Positions 1 to 9,464 of a stretch of 64,000 bases of DNA are shown here, in pieces. Location: positions 1,920,001 through 1,984,000 of the forward strand of contig NZ_AP025285.1 of assembly GCF_023168405.1 (NCBI RefSeq). Reading direction: 5' to 3'. The notes under the pieces were generated by a model, which saw only the letters and a program-made list of their open reading frames with translations, did no database searches and was not told where the DNA came from. The stretch is from Leptogranulimonas caecicola. GTDB lineage: Bacteria; Actinomycetota; Coriobacteriia; Coriobacteriales; Atopobiaceae. A program made the translations under genes and the position numbers. The stretch's first letter is position 1; the number at the start of each line of letters is the position of its first letter.

Positions 1-179
1 AGCCCTAAATGAGCAAATCCCACATAGGAACAGTAGAAGATGAAAAGTTGCCAATAACCATACTCGGTAACACCGAGTAATTTCGGAACGAGCAATGTTT
101 GAATAAAACTTAACACCATCGCAACGCCCTGAGCCAAGAACGCCGTTCCAGCATTTTTCGCTAAAGTACGATAGTCCAC
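1..179 (-). CDS. Polysaccharide flippase (Wzx/PST family), N-terminal fragment
   Basis: The gene runs off the left edge, so only its first 59 codons are present. The start is a GTG at 177-179, preceded on the minus strand by AAGGTGAG. The translated beginning (VDYRTLAKNAGTAFLAQG, then a hydrophobic stretch and a PKLLGVTEYGYW segment) is typical of lipid-linked oligosaccharide flippases that move repeat units across the membrane. It is the distal gene of a polysaccharide cluster whose other members are glycosyltransferases and a polymerase. The family assignment rests on one membrane segment and the neat fit with the neighbourhood. Confidence 0.7.
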   Translation of the reverse strand, partial: MDYRTLAKNAGTAFLAQGVAMVLSFIQTLLVPKLLGVTEYGYWQLFIFYCSYVGFAHLG

Positions 180-310
180 AATCTCACCTTACTAAAGAGC
201 AGCAGTCGTTAAACTATCTTTCTCGCCTTATCTAATGTGCGCACCTTGCTATCAAGCTACTCTAGTCATCTTCATACACATTGTTAGTCATGATGGAAGA
301 TGACATACTT

Positions 311-1399
311 CTACTGTGCTTCGTCGGACTGCTGCAATTGCCAAATAAAATCTGCAGAGAATGGTGTTATATAGATCTCTTTTGGTTTTCCGGAAAGTAA
401 AATAAAAATGCCTTTTCCGACGCCTTCGAGAATATTAGAAGCAAGCATTAGATTCTGAAGATAAGCTCTTACTTCAGCAAAGCTCAACCCATAAACCCTA
501 AATAACTCTCGCGAAAAGTATATACAAGACGCGTATCTCCAAAAGTGCCAACGCGTTTTCGAATAATAATGTTTCATGTCAACAAATCGATTTAATCGGT
601 GAAGGAAGCTTCTCGACAAATCGGCCTCTTTATTTCCCCGACCTACACTTGCTCCCACTTTATGCAAAATGTGAGTGTTCATAAGGACCCTTCCAGTCAT
701 CCCTTTACTCTTTGCACGGAGAGCAAATTCATAATCCTCCTCACCAAAGAAAAAGGTTTCTGACAGAAGCCCCATCTTTAATATGGTTTCTCGAGGAAGT
801 AGTAAGAAACAACCAGTTATATAGTCCACTTTCGGGAAAGTATCTTTCCGGGCTAAAAATAGTTCAACATCACGGTTGACGTAATAGTGTCTTGTACCAA
901 AAAATATTGATCCTCCTGCATTCCAAGATCTACTCGGCTCAGCATAGTAATGAATGTCCGTTGATGCATAATCACATTGACTTTTGCAAGTTTCAACCGC
1001 ATTGAGTAATTTTGTTATACTTTGTTCAATTAGTTCAGTGTCATTATTTAAAAGTATAAAATAGTCTACATTTCCACGAAGGCCATATTCCAAAAGCCAG
1101 TTGTTGCCCCTTGCAAAACCCAAATTAGTATCACCGAAAAACACTGTCACTTCTGCCGACAGTGAATGATCAACCTCATACGGCTTCTGATCTCCAACAT
1201 ATATAGCTCTGTAGTTAAAAGGGCCTTTTTCCAATCCATTCAGTAATATCTGCTTCTGATCCTCACGAGAATTATTATCGTAAATCAGAATTCGATAATC
1301 GAGATTCTGCTCATATAAAAAGATAGATTCTAGACATTTTAATGTATCATTTGAACCATTATAGTTTAATATGCATATATCCATCTTACGGGTGCTCAT
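311..1399 (-). CDS. Glycosyltransferase family 2
   Basis: A 362-residue GT-A-fold transferase expected to add a sugar to a lipid-linked repeat unit at the inner membrane face. The N-terminus DICILNYNGSNDTLKCLESI is the nucleotide-binding start of rhamnosyltransferase-like GT2 enzymes. TNLGFARGNN and the DYFILLNNDTEL stretch supply the metal/nucleotide-binding NND motif. Further on, GCFLLLPRETILKMG and FFFGEEDYEFALRAKSKG match the acceptor region, with an EED catalytic-base-like motif. Its start overlaps the end of the upstream polymerase gene by 14 bases, implying translational coupling. The gene is visibly AT-rich compared with the rest of the window. The donor and acceptor sugars cannot be told; rhamnose is plausible given the rfb operon. 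Confidence 0.85.
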   Translation of the reverse strand: MSTRKMDICILNYNGSNDTLKCLESIFLYEQNLDYRILIYDNNSREDQKQILLNGLEKGPFNYRAIYVGDQKPYEVDHSLSAEVTVFFGDTNLGFARGNNWLLEYGLRGNVDYFILLNNDTELIEQSITKLLNAVETCKSQCDYASTDIHYYAEPSRSWNAGGSIFFGTRHYYVNRDVELFLARKDTFPKVDYITGCFLLLPRETILKMGLLSETFFFGEEDYEFALRAKSKGMTGRVLMNTHILHKVGASVGRGNKEADLSRSFLHRLNRFVDMKHYYSKTRWHFWRYASCIYFSRELFRVYGLSFAEVRAYLQNLMLASNILEGVGKGIFILLSGKPKEIYITPFSADFIWQLQQSDEAQ

Positions 1400-2630
1400 C
1401 GGCTTTTATCCATTTCTCAATATACTTTATTAATATGGGTATGATTAATGTATATATAAATGTTTCCCATATTGGTGATAAGGCAAAATAATCCCCAAAG
1501 AAAGAAAGTATGAGACATGCTCCCACATAACATGCCAACAGAGAGTTTTTCGGATTAACGGTTAGAAAGGTGAAGATCATTCCCAGAATCAATAGCGCAA
1601 CAAACCCAGCAACCCATTCCTTATTCAAGAAGAACATCGAGACTAGGTTGCAAACATTCCCTCGCTCACCGTTGGTACCCAAGGAGACAAATGGCATGAT
1701 AGGCATCTCAAAAAAGTTAGCACCCGTAAAAGCTCTTGAAACCATATTAGGAATCGGCATGAATTGGGACAATAACAGGTAAAAGGGGGATAAGCACTGA
1801 CCAAACGAAATATTTGTAACAAGAGAACTGTATAGCACTCCACTAGACAGATAATTAACTAGATGACGCTCCAGATATCCAGTTCGTGCCATATCCCCGC
1901 GAGACGCAAAGATTATTGCATAACTCAAATAAAACAGCATTACTGGAATTACAACCAAAAGAGGAAGTGCTTTTTTTACTTTTACAGCTCCTGTTAAACA
2001 ACTGTAGATGAGTGATGCAAGGATCAAAACAATGGGATGATACTTAACCATTGTCATAAAAATCAAGACAATGTACAGAGTCCAAAGTATTATTGATTTC
2101 CAAGAACGCACTTCAAAAAAGTCTTTTAACAACAATGGACAAAGCGCATATCCAATCAAAATAACTCTTGCACAAGGTCCGGTGAGTAGCGCTCCATCAA
2201 GACCGTCTGTATCAAAGAATCTTGCTATTCCTACGCTTGCCATTAAGAAGATAAGTCTGATAAAGCCGAGACTAAGACAAATTGCAACTATTACCCGTAT
2301 TAGACGTATATCCAGACCAAGAGAACGCCACTGTTTTATAATTTTATGTGTAGAAATTCCCAGAATTGTGCCACGTCTTCTTTCCTGCCTCGCCATAATC
2401 AGTAAAACCAGTACTTCGCCACAGGTTATGGCAATCAGCCCGATTATTACCGACCACAATTCTGTCATCTCTAAAGAATAGAAATCCAAACTTGGTCCAA
2501 CAAGACATAAAAGAAGTAGAGCCCCGGTAATTGGAAAGAATATATATGTAGTCGGAACAAAAATTGATCCGAATAATTTCCATATTATAAATGTAACAAG
2601 GGCAGTTAATGCTACTAATACTATTATCAT
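1386..2630 (-). CDS. O-antigen/capsule polymerase-like membrane protein (Wzy-like)
   Basis: A 414-residue protein made almost entirely of hydrophobic segments, about ten to twelve of them, beginning with MIIVLVALTALVTFIIWKLF. A larger polar loop in the second half contains FASRGDMARTGYLERH. Size, topology and place between glycosyltransferases fit a Wzy-type polymerase that joins repeat units outside the membrane. Wzy proteins have little sequence conservation, so the call is by topology and context. The ribosome-binding site is weak (an AAGAATAG-like stretch), and the end overlaps the next gene by 14 bases. AT-rich like its neighbours. Confidence 0.6.
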   Translation of the reverse strand: MIIVLVALTALVTFIIWKLFGSIFVPTTYIFFPITGALLLLCLVGPSLDFYSLEMTELWSVIIGLIAITCGEVLVLLIMARQERRRGTILGISTHKIIKQWRSLGLDIRLIRVIVAICLSLGFIRLIFLMASVGIARFFDTDGLDGALLTGPCARVILIGYALCPLLLKDFFEVRSWKSIILWTLYIVLIFMTMVKYHPIVLILASLIYSCLTGAVKVKKALPLLVVIPVMLFYLSYAIIFASRGDMARTGYLERHLVNYLSSGVLYSSLVTNISFGQCLSPFYLLLSQFMPIPNMVSRAFTGANFFEMPIMPFVSLGTNGERGNVCNLVSMFFLNKEWVAGFVALLILGMIFTFLTVNPKNSLLACYVGACLILSFFGDYFALSPIWETFIYTLIIPILIKYIEKWIKADEHP

Positions 2631-2687
2631 TTTACTTTTACTATTCTTATCTTGCCAGAGACCTTATATGGTAATAACAAAATACAG

Positions 2688-3740
2688 TCACACAAATTCC
2701 CTCATCCTTCCATAAACCATTTGCGCAATCTTCTTTGGATCATACTTTTTCCACTGCTCGATACAGTTTTCTCGTAGGCTAAAACGCTCTGAATCACTTT
2801 TTGACGTATATTCTCTTATTAATTCCACCAAGGACTCATCTTTACTGAATGGATAACTGTATCCTGTCACTCCATCTTCCAGCATCTCATCATAGAACTG
2901 CCATCTTGCAGCAAGTACTGGAGTCCCTGCTGCGAGTGCATCAATAATAGTTCCAGGCATTCCTTCCCAAGGGCAAGATGTTGGAAAGAGCAGGGCATCA
3001 TATGATGCAATTACATTTACACTTTTTTCAGGATCAACCACTCCTAAGTATTTAACATGCGCGGACTTATCTAAATGGAATTGAAACTCATCTTTGTAGT
3101 CATCATCAACCTGACCATAAATATCAAGATTATAAGGGCCCTCTCCCTGACCAGCAGATTTATTCAGCTCCTCAATTGCCTCGATTGCCACATTAATACC
3201 CTTGTCCTTTCTCACGCGACTAAAGGTACAAAAGTTCCAACCACTGGCTACTATTGTCTTCTGTACTGCGAGTCGATTAACAAAGTACTTGAAGTTAGGC
3301 AAAAGTTCCGCGTTATTAATACTAAGCTCTCTCAATTCTTCCACTAGTTGTTCTGATTCCACCCAGTTAATCGCAAAACTAGTTAAATACTGAACCCATT
3401 TCGGGTGTTTTTTCACTTCATTTGCCAAAGAGCCACCAATTAAGTTCTGGAACACCGGAATATTGAACGTTTTAGTAATTAAGCTCATAATTGGATACAG
3501 AGCGCGACGACCATTTCCAGAGACCATAAGTACTATGGCATCACATTGCCTAGCAGCTCTTAGCAATGCGGCCATAATAAATGGAGCTCTATTTTTCCAG
3601 TCAACTGTATCTACAACTTGGACGGAACCGTCTCCGTAGATCTCAGACAGCAGCCTTTCCATATTCCGAGTTTTAATCGTCTGACCATCAAAGTAATCCT
3701 GGTCATTCGCCACTCTTCCTACAAGCGCAATTTTTTGCAT
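2688..3740 (-). CDS. Glycosyltransferase family 4 (GT-B fold)
   Basis: A 350-residue transferase. The N-terminal half starts MQKIALVGRVANDQDYFDGQ, the acceptor-side Rossmann domain. The C-terminal half has WNFCTFSRVRKDKGINVAIEAI, a phosphate-binding segment common in GT4 enzymes. It is followed by YDALLFPTSCPWEGMPGTII, which carries the donor-binding glutamate (PxxxEGxP), and by DALAAGTPVLAAR. The start is supported by GGGCGAGAAGGCGT just upstream. It lies between the nucleotide-sugar dehydrogenase and the polymerase, so it most likely builds the same polysaccharide repeat unit. The exact sugar is not deducible. Confidence 0.8.
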   Translation of the reverse strand: MQKIALVGRVANDQDYFDGQTIKTRNMERLLSEIYGDGSVQVVDTVDWKNRAPFIMAALLRAARQCDAIVLMVSGNGRRALYPIMSLITKTFNIPVFQNLIGGSLANEVKKHPKWVQYLTSFAINWVESEQLVEELRELSINNAELLPNFKYFVNRLAVQKTIVASGWNFCTFSRVRKDKGINVAIEAIEELNKSAGQGEGPYNLDIYGQVDDDYKDEFQFHLDKSAHVKYLGVVDPEKSVNVIASYDALLFPTSCPWEGMPGTIIDALAAGTPVLAARWQFYDEMLEDGVTGYSYPFSKDESLVELIREYTSKSDSERFSLRENCIEQWKKYDPKKIAQMVYGRMREFV

Positions 3741-3783
3741 ACGCCTTCTCGCCCTTTCTGTCCAGCTATAAATTGCGCGTCAC

Positions 3784-5097
3784 TTATAGGCTCCAATAGC
3801 GTTGACTAGAAAAATCATTTTTATTCAAGACACTTTTTACATCAATAACAACCGTTCTACTGCACGACGTCTTTTTTAGCAGCCCTTTTATCCCCTCTGC
3901 TCCAAGCTCTTTGAAAGCATCATGGCTCACGGCCAAAATGACACAATCCAAATCTTTCAGACAGTCAAAGTCTACAAGTTCTACTCCACAAACTGCTTTT
4001 ACCTCAATAGGGTCAGCAACAGGGTCAGTAATTAGCGGAGATATACCATATTGGTGAAGACATAAGATTATATCCATCACTTTTGAGTTACGAACATCCG
4101 GACAGTTCTCCTTAAAGGTAATACCGAGTATTCCTACCTTTGCACTAGCGGGAGCCAACCCTGCCTTTACCATTTCTTTGATAGTTGCATTTGCAACATA
4201 TTCTCCCATTCCATCATTAATGCGACGCGCAGCAGAAATAATTTGGCTATGATATCCCAGCAGCTCTGCTTCATAAGTAAAGTAATATGGATCAACGCCG
4301 ATACAATGACCACCGACAAGTCCAGGACGAAATCCCAGCGCGTTCCATTTAGTGTTCATCCCATCAATAACTTCAGCAGTATCGATTCCCATACGATCAA
4401 GCGCCATTGCAATCTCATTGACGAATGCAATATTTACATCACGCTGGCTATTTTCAACCACTTTGACGGCCTCTGCCGTTTTGATTGAAGATACCGGATA
4501 AGTGCCTGCCTTAATCACGGTATTATAAACATTAGAAATTTCTTGAAGTGTTTCCTCATTCTGGCCAGACACTATTTTTTTTATGTTTACAAGTGTGTGT
4601 ACTTTATCACCGGGATTAATGCGTTCCGGACTATACCCCACCGTAAAATCACGACCGCATACTAGCCCGCTCTCTCTTTCAAGAATAGGCACACATACAT
4701 CCTCCGTAACACCAGGGTATACGGTAGACTCATAGACAACTATTGATCCTGGCATTAAATGTTTTCCCAATATCTCAGATGCACTTATGACCGGAGACAA
4801 ATCAGGTGTTTTATCAAGATTGATTGGAGTGGGCACTGCAACAATGTGGAACCGCGCATCCTCTAGATCCACAGGATCATGTGTGAACTCCATAGTCGTG
4901 GCAGCGATGGCTTCGTTTCCCACCTCACAGGTAGGATCTTCTCCTCGCTTGTATCTCTCTATTTTCGATTCATTAATATCAAAACCAACTACATTAACAT
5001 GCTTAGCAAACTCTACTGCAATTGGCATCCCCACATATCCAAGTCCAACGAGAGAAAGTTTTGTCTTTTTTTCTATAAGGTCTTGAAACACGCTCAT
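3784..5097 (-). CDS. UDP-sugar 6-dehydrogenase (TviB/WbpA type)
   Basis: Oxidises the C6 hydroxyl of a UDP-sugar, probably UDP-N-acetylhexosamine, to a uronic acid with two NAD. I place the start at the ATG at 5097, where ATGA overlaps the stop of the upstream glycosyltransferase; this gives 437 residues, normal for the family. The N-terminus LSLVGLGYVGMPIAVEFAK is the NAD-binding GxGxxG Rossmann motif. YSPERINPGDK is typical of the TviB/WbpA branch rather than plain UDP-glucose dehydrogenase. LVGGHCIGVDPYY holds the catalytic cysteine. NCPDVRNSKVMDII marks the C-terminal UDP-binding domain. It implies that the exported polymer contains an acidic sugar. Confidence 0.85.
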   Translation of the reverse strand: MSVFQDLIEKKTKLSLVGLGYVGMPIAVEFAKHVNVVGFDINESKIERYKRGEDPTCEVGNEAIAATTMEFTHDPVDLEDARFHIVAVPTPINLDKTPDLSPVISASEILGKHLMPGSIVVYESTVYPGVTEDVCVPILERESGLVCGRDFTVGYSPERINPGDKVHTLVNIKKIVSGQNEETLQEISNVYNTVIKAGTYPVSSIKTAEAVKVVENSQRDVNIAFVNEIAMALDRMGIDTAEVIDGMNTKWNALGFRPGLVGGHCIGVDPYYFTYEAELLGYHSQIISAARRINDGMGEYVANATIKEMVKAGLAPASAKVGILGITFKENCPDVRNSKVMDIILCLHQYGISPLITDPVADPIEVKAVCGVELVDFDCLKDLDCVILAVSHDAFKELGAEGIKGLLKKTSCSRTVVIDVKSVLNKNDFSSQRYWSL

Positions 5098-5876
5098 GAT
5101 TTCTTTTGTCCTTTCCTCATTCGCTTTCCTATTGCATGAACCATTTGCCACAATTGACACCATGCTGCATAAGGAATACTCAGATGCTCTACGTTTCTGT
5201 ACACATTCCAAGTTCTTTTAATTGCTTTGATTTTATTACTAGACAAAGACCCCGTACTCTTGCGATATTTAGCGAGCACTAAATCTAAACCGTAAAAAAC
5301 ATGGCCTGACCGGGCCACAGTCAGCCAGGTGGCCAAATCCTGACCTCGCTTGAGATCAGGCATGACTAGTAACTCCTTATTCACAATCTGTGTGTCAAAC
5401 ATTACTGTATGACTACATGTAATTGTGTTTTTTAAAAATTGCCTATAGTCCACGCTTTTCGGAACATGAACCACGTTTATGAATCGTCCATCTTCGGTAA
5501 TTGTCTTATACGAAGTGAAGCATGCACCGATTTTATTGTTCTTCATAAACTCCAACTGTTTTGCCAGCTTGTCCCGTTCCCACAAATCATCTGCATCCAA
5601 ATAGGTGATATATCGGCCTCGAGCATGTTCAAGACCCCTATTTCTGGCTTTTGCCACTCCTCCATTGTGAGACTGAACGAACAGAGATATTCGGGGGTCT
5701 TTTGACACCAGCTCTTCAATAACCTCAACACTCGAATCACTAGAGCAATCGTCGACAACAACTATCTCTATATTTTCATATGTTTGACATATTACACTAT
5801 TGATAGTTTCTTCTATGAATTGCTGAGAATTAAAGCAAGGTATTATGACTGATACCCTTGGATCATTTATGCTCAT
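5094..5876 (-). CDS. Glycosyltransferase family 2
   Basis: A 260-residue GT-A enzyme. RVSVIIPCFNSQQFIEETI is the canonical family A start, with a run of hydrophobic strand plus PCFN. IVVVDDCSSDSS gives the nucleotide-binding aspartates. GGVAKARNRGLEHARGRYI and TYLDADDLW give the metal-binding DxD. The stop overlaps the start of the UDP-sugar dehydrogenase by four bases (ATGA), so the two are translationally coupled. The start is preceded by GGCAAGGGTGG. It most likely adds one sugar of the same repeat unit; donor unknown. AT-rich, like the rest of 1-5.9 kb. Confidence 0.85.
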   Translation of the reverse strand: MSINDPRVSVIIPCFNSQQFIEETINSVICQTYENIEIVVVDDCSSDSSVEVIEELVSKDPRISLFVQSHNGGVAKARNRGLEHARGRYITYLDADDLWERDKLAKQLEFMKNNKIGACFTSYKTITEDGRFINVVHVPKSVDYRQFLKNTITCSHTVMFDTQIVNKELLVMPDLKRGQDLATWLTVARSGHVFYGLDLVLAKYRKSTGSLSSNKIKAIKRTWNVYRNVEHLSIPYAAWCQLWQMVHAIGKRMRKGQKKS

Positions 5877-5945
5877 TCTTAGTCCACCCTTGCCTATAGT
5901 TCATGAAATTTTACAGACTTTTTTATACTGCACATTTTTATTATT

Positions 5946-6848
5946 TTAAACTGTGTAATGATGTGGCACTAATCGCCCTTCAGCCACGTCGCGCAGATGA
6001 TAGCCATACTCACTTTTGCCATAGCGTTCTGCTGCTTCAATGAGCTGGCCTGCATCGATCCAACCATTCTCGAAGGCAACTTCTTCTGGAACACATACAG
6101 GAAGCCCCTGGCTGCGTTCTACAGCGCGTACGAAGTCCGTAGCGTCAAAAAGGCTTTCCATAGTGCCTGTATCTAGCCATGCAAAACCGCGGCCAAGGGT
6201 CGCCACATTAAGTGCATTGTCTTCAAGATACATGCGATTGAGATCGGTAATTTCGTATTCGCCACGAGCGCTGGGCTCGACTTGAGCAGCCAGGTCTGCC
6301 ACGCGGCCATCGTAGAAATAGAGGCCCGTCACTGCATAGTTGCTTTTTGGATTATCAGGCTTCTCCTCGATAGAGACCGCATTATAGTCCTCGTCGAACT
6401 CCACGACGCCGAACCGCTCTGGATCCTCAACGTGGTATCCGAATACAGTGGCACCACCCTGAGCATTGGTGCGCTCGACAGTTTGACGCAGCAGCTTACG
6501 TAGACCTTCACCATAGAAAATATTGTCACCTAAGATCAGCGCACAGGACTCACCGGCTGCAAAGTCGGCTCCGATAACAAATGCCTGGGCGAGACCGTTG
6601 GGCTTGGGTTGCTCGGCATAAGAAAAGTGCACCCCAAAACGGCTGCCATCGCCGAGCAGACGCTGGAAATTGGGAAGATCGGCGGGAGTGGAAATGATCA
6701 AGATGTCACGGATTCCAGCCAGCATGAGCACCGAGAGCGGATAGTAGATCATGGGCTTGTCGTACACCGGGAGCAGCTGCTTGGAAGTAACCTCGGTGAG
6801 GGGATAAAGGCGGGTGCCAGAGCCTCCAGCCAGGATGATGCCTTTCAT
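5946..6848 (-). CDS. rfbA: Glucose-1-phosphate thymidylyltransferase (RmlA)
   Basis: First chemical step of dTDP-L-rhamnose synthesis: glucose-1-phosphate plus dTTP gives dTDP-glucose. The start is the ATG at 6848 ([18 protein letters not shown]), one base after the rfbB stop. An upstream in-frame extension to 6917 is only overlap with rfb[12 protein letters not shown] is the pyrophosphorylase signature and KPMIYYPLS follows as expected. [14 protein letters not shown] and ILGDNIFYG are the substrate- and metal-binding motifs. The length of 300 residues is normal. It is the last gene of the rfb operon. No clear terminator separates it from the AT-rich glycosyltransferases, so read-through is likely. 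Confidence 0.96.
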   Translation of the reverse strand: MKGIILAGGSGTRLYPLTEVTSKQLLPVYDKPMIYYPLSVLMLAGIRDILIISTPADLPNFQRLLGDGSRFGVHFSYAEQPKPNGLAQAFVIGADFAAGESCALILGDNIFYGEGLRKLLRQTVERTNAQGGATVFGYHVEDPERFGVVEFDEDYNAVSIEEKPDNPKSNYAVTGLYFYDGRVADLAAQVEPSARGEYEITDLNRMYLEDNALNVATLGRGFAWLDTGTMESLFDATDFVRAVERSQGLPVCVPEEVAFENGWIDAGQLIEAAERYGKSEYGYHLRDVAEGRLVPHHYTV

Positions 6849-6849
6849 G

Positions 6850-7944
6850 TTAGTTTTCTCCCTCATCAAGGCGCTTGCGATCGCCATACATCTCTTGGTA
6901 GTAATCCTGATACGCACCGCTGGTTACATGGTCCATCCATTCACCATTGGCTAGATACCATTGGATGGTGGCGACAATGCCGTCTTCGAAACGGGTCTCT
7001 GGAGTCCAGCCGAGCTCGGCACCGATCTTTGCGGGATCAATTCCGTAGCGGCGATCGTGGCCAAGGCGATCAGCCACATGAACAATGAGGTCGCCGGTGA
7101 TCTGAGGGTCATCGGTCGCTTTTGACACCTCGGAGATCACGGTATCCACGATGTGCGCATTGCTGCGCTCGTTATGACCGCCTACGTTGTAGGCCTCTCC
7201 GTCGCGACCGTTTGAGATCACAGCGTCGATGGCACGACAATGGTCCTCTACATAGAGCCAATCGCGTACATTGAGGCCATCACCATAAACGGGAAGGTTC
7301 TCATGATGCAGCGCATTGTTGATCATGAGAGGAATGAGCTTCTCGGGGAACTGATAAGGCCCATAGTTATTAGAGCAACGTGTGATGTTGATCGGCAGCC
7401 CAAAGGTGTCATGATAGGCAATTACGAACATATCGGCAGATGCTTTTGAAGCGGAGTAGGGAGAATGGGGCGAGAGAGGAGTCTCTTCAGTAAAGAAGGT
7501 GTCAGGCTCATCTAATGACAGGGTGCCGTAAACCTCGTCCGTAGACACTTGCAAGAACTTTACGCCCTCGCGATAACCTCCCTCAGGAAGTGTCCAGGTG
7601 TCACGAGTAAGATCGAGCAGACAAACCGTACCCATCACGTTAGTGCGTGCGAATGCAGCAGGATCCTCAATGGAACGATCCACGTGGCTCTCAGCCGCAA
7701 AGTTGACTACATAATCAGGCTGATACTCTGCAAAAACAGCAGCCATGGCCTCGCGATCGGCAATGTCTGCTTGCACGAAGCTATAGCGAGGATCATTGGC
7801 AACAGAGCTGAGGTTCTCTAGATTACCCGCATAGGTAAGCAGATCTACATTGACGATCTTAATATCTTGATGGGCAGAGAGCATATAGAGAATGAAATTT
7901 GATCCTATGAATCCGGCGCCACCGGTAACTAGATAGGTTTTCAT
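6850..7944 (-). CDS. rfbB: dTDP-glucose 4,6-dehydratase (RmlB)
   Basis: Second step of dTDP-rhamnose synthesis, an extended short-chain dehydrogenase that makes dTDP-4-keto-6-deoxyglucose with bound [21 protein letters not shown] is the NAD-binding GGxGFIGS motif. [16 protein letters not shown] is the conserved family segment, followed by [16 protein letters not shown] carries the YxxxK catalytic pair. [15 protein letters not shown] is also diagnostic. The protein has 364 residues. It sits 24 bases after rfbD and one base before rfbA in a tight operon. Confidence 0.96.
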   Translation of the reverse strand: MKTYLVTGGAGFIGSNFILYMLSAHQDIKIVNVDLLTYAGNLENLSSVANDPRYSFVQADIADREAMAAVFAEYQPDYVVNFAAESHVDRSIEDPAAFARTNVMGTVCLLDLTRDTWTLPEGGYREGVKFLQVSTDEVYGTLSLDEPDTFFTEETPLSPHSPYSASKASADMFVIAYHDTFGLPINITRCSNNYGPYQFPEKLIPLMINNALHHENLPVYGDGLNVRDWLYVEDHCRAIDAVISNGRDGEAYNVGGHNERSNAHIVDTVISEVSKATDDPQITGDLIVHVADRLGHDRRYGIDPAKIGAELGWTPETRFEDGIVATIQWYLANGEWMDHVTSGAYQDYYQEMYGDRKRLDEGEN

Positions 7945-7968
7945 GGTTTTCCCTTCCTTTGAAAGAGA

Positions 7969-8874
7969 CTAGAGCTCGACGGTAGCCATGTACTGGTCTA
8001 GAGCCACATCCCAGCTACGCATCTTGTCACCGATAGTGTCTCGAAGATGTTTGTTATCAAGAATGGACCACGCAGGCCTAGGAGCTGGAGCACCCCATTC
8101 TTCAGTAGTGCAACCCGCTACTTCACAATCAAGATTGGCATTGGCCATGATGCGGCGGGCGAACTCGTCCCAAGTGGTGGCGCCATTATTGGTGGCATGG
8201 TAGATGCCATAGTTCTCTGTGCTCAGCAGCTCAAGAATCTCATGAGCCAGATCGCCTGCAAATGTGGGACTGCCATGCTGGTCGCCCACCACGGTAACTT
8301 TGTCATGGGTACGACCAAGGTTCACCATGGTGCGAACAAAATTTTTGCCACGGGTGCCATAGAGCCATGCGGTACGTACAATGAAATTACGAGGACAAAG
8401 CTCCTCTACCACCTGCTCGCCAGAAAGCTTGGTAATGCCATAAGCGGTATTGGGATTTGCGGGGGCATCCTCTGGTTGAGGCATAGGATTGTCGCCAGAG
8501 AACACGTAGTCGGTGGATACTTGCACGAGCACTGCACCAGCCTGACTACAAGCCTTGGCGAGATTTGCGGGAGCCTGAGCGTTGAGTTTCTCGGCAAATA
8601 CTGGATCGGCCTCACAGCCATCTACGTTAGTAGCAGCAGCGCAGTTTATAACAGCATCAAAGTCGCCCTCTGTCACGAAATCAAGCACTGCCTGAGCATC
8701 ACAGACATCGAGGGGTACCACATGGTCTCCCTCGACATCAGTGGCTACAACCTCACACTGTGCCCATGCGGAATCGATGGACCCCAAAGGCGATTGACCA
8801 GCAGCAATTATCGAAACGAGCTCGGAGCCCAACTGACCATTCGCGCCAGTAATGAGCATTTTTTTAGGGATCAA
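7969..8874 (-). CDS. rfbD: dTDP-4-dehydrorhamnose reductase (RmlD)
   Basis: Last step of the pathway: reduces dTDP-4-dehydrorhamnose to dTDP-L-rhamnose. KMLITGANGQLGSELV is the NAD(P)-binding start. STDYVFSGD and YGITKLSGEQ (YxxxK) are the catalytic region, and RTAWLYG follows. The best start is a TTG at 8874, because GGAG lies five bases upstream of it. The internal ATG five codons later has its nearest purine-rich site too far away. At 301 residues it is full length. The gene follows rfbC by only eight bases. Confidence 0.95.
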   Translation of the reverse strand: MIPKKMLITGANGQLGSELVSIIAAGQSPLGSIDSAWAQCEVVATDVEGDHVVPLDVCDAQAVLDFVTEGDFDAVINCAAATNVDGCEADPVFAEKLNAQAPANLAKACSQAGAVLVQVSTDYVFSGDNPMPQPEDAPANPNTAYGITKLSGEQVVEELCPRNFIVRTAWLYGTRGKNFVRTMVNLGRTHDKVTVVGDQHGSPTFAGDLAHEILELLSTENYGIYHATNNGATTWDEFARRIMANANLDCEVAGCTTEEWGAPAPRPAWSILDNKHLRDTIGDKMRSWDVALDQYMATVEL

Positions 8875-8882
8875 AGCTTCTC

Positions 8883-9464
8883 CTAGAGATTTTGCTCGCA
8901 GGTATAGACCGCAAAGCTTGGATGGTTCATGTCCTTCTGAGAAAGATTTATTTCAACGCCCTCTATAAGCGGCCATTGCACGGCAATATCGGGATCGTTC
9001 CACATAAGACCGCCCTCATCGCCAGGATGATATACGTCGTCGCATTTGTAGCAGAACACTGCGCGCTCGCTCATAACATAGAACCCATGGGCAAAGCCTT
9101 GGGGAATGAAAAACTGACGATGGTTATCTGCTGACAGCACTGCACCTTCCCACTTACCAAAGGTGGGACTACCGGGACGCAGATCGACGGCCACATCGAA
9201 TACTTCGCCCTCTACGACACGTACTAGTTTGGCCTGAGGATGATGGATTTGAAAGTGAAGGCCACGAAGCACTCCTTGCGTGCTCGTACTCTGGTTGTCC
9301 TGGACGAACTCACAATCGATCCCACCAGCCACGAAGTCCTCGCGCTTATAGGTTTCCATGAACGCTCCTCGGGCATCGCCGTAGGACTTTGCATCGACAA
9401 TGATTACCCCATCGATAGAGGTAGGAGTAAAAGTGAAGTTGCCAGAAGTGATGGACTGATCCAT
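8883..9464 (-). CDS. rfbC: dTDP-4-dehydrorhamnose 3,5-epimerase (RmlC)
   Basis: Third step of dTDP-rhamnose synthesis, a cupin-fold epimerase. Diagnostic pieces are FVQDNQSTSTQGVLRGLHFQ (with the catalytic RGLHFQ histidine), AKLVRVVEGEVFDVAVDLR, FIPQGFAHGF and YKCDDVYHPGDEGG. It has 193 residues, within the family range. It is the first gene of the rfbC-rfbD-rfbB-rfbA operon and has GAGGCGAGGAACC before its ATG. About 320 bases of structured non-coding DNA precede it. Confidence 0.95.
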   Translation of the reverse strand: MDQSITSGNFTFTPTSIDGVIIVDAKSYGDARGAFMETYKREDFVAGGIDCEFVQDNQSTSTQGVLRGLHFQIHHPQAKLVRVVEGEVFDVAVDLRPGSPTFGKWEGAVLSADNHRQFFIPQGFAHGFYVMSERAVFCYKCDDVYHPGDEGGLMWNDPDIAVQWPLIEGVEINLSQKDMNHPSFAVYTCEQNL

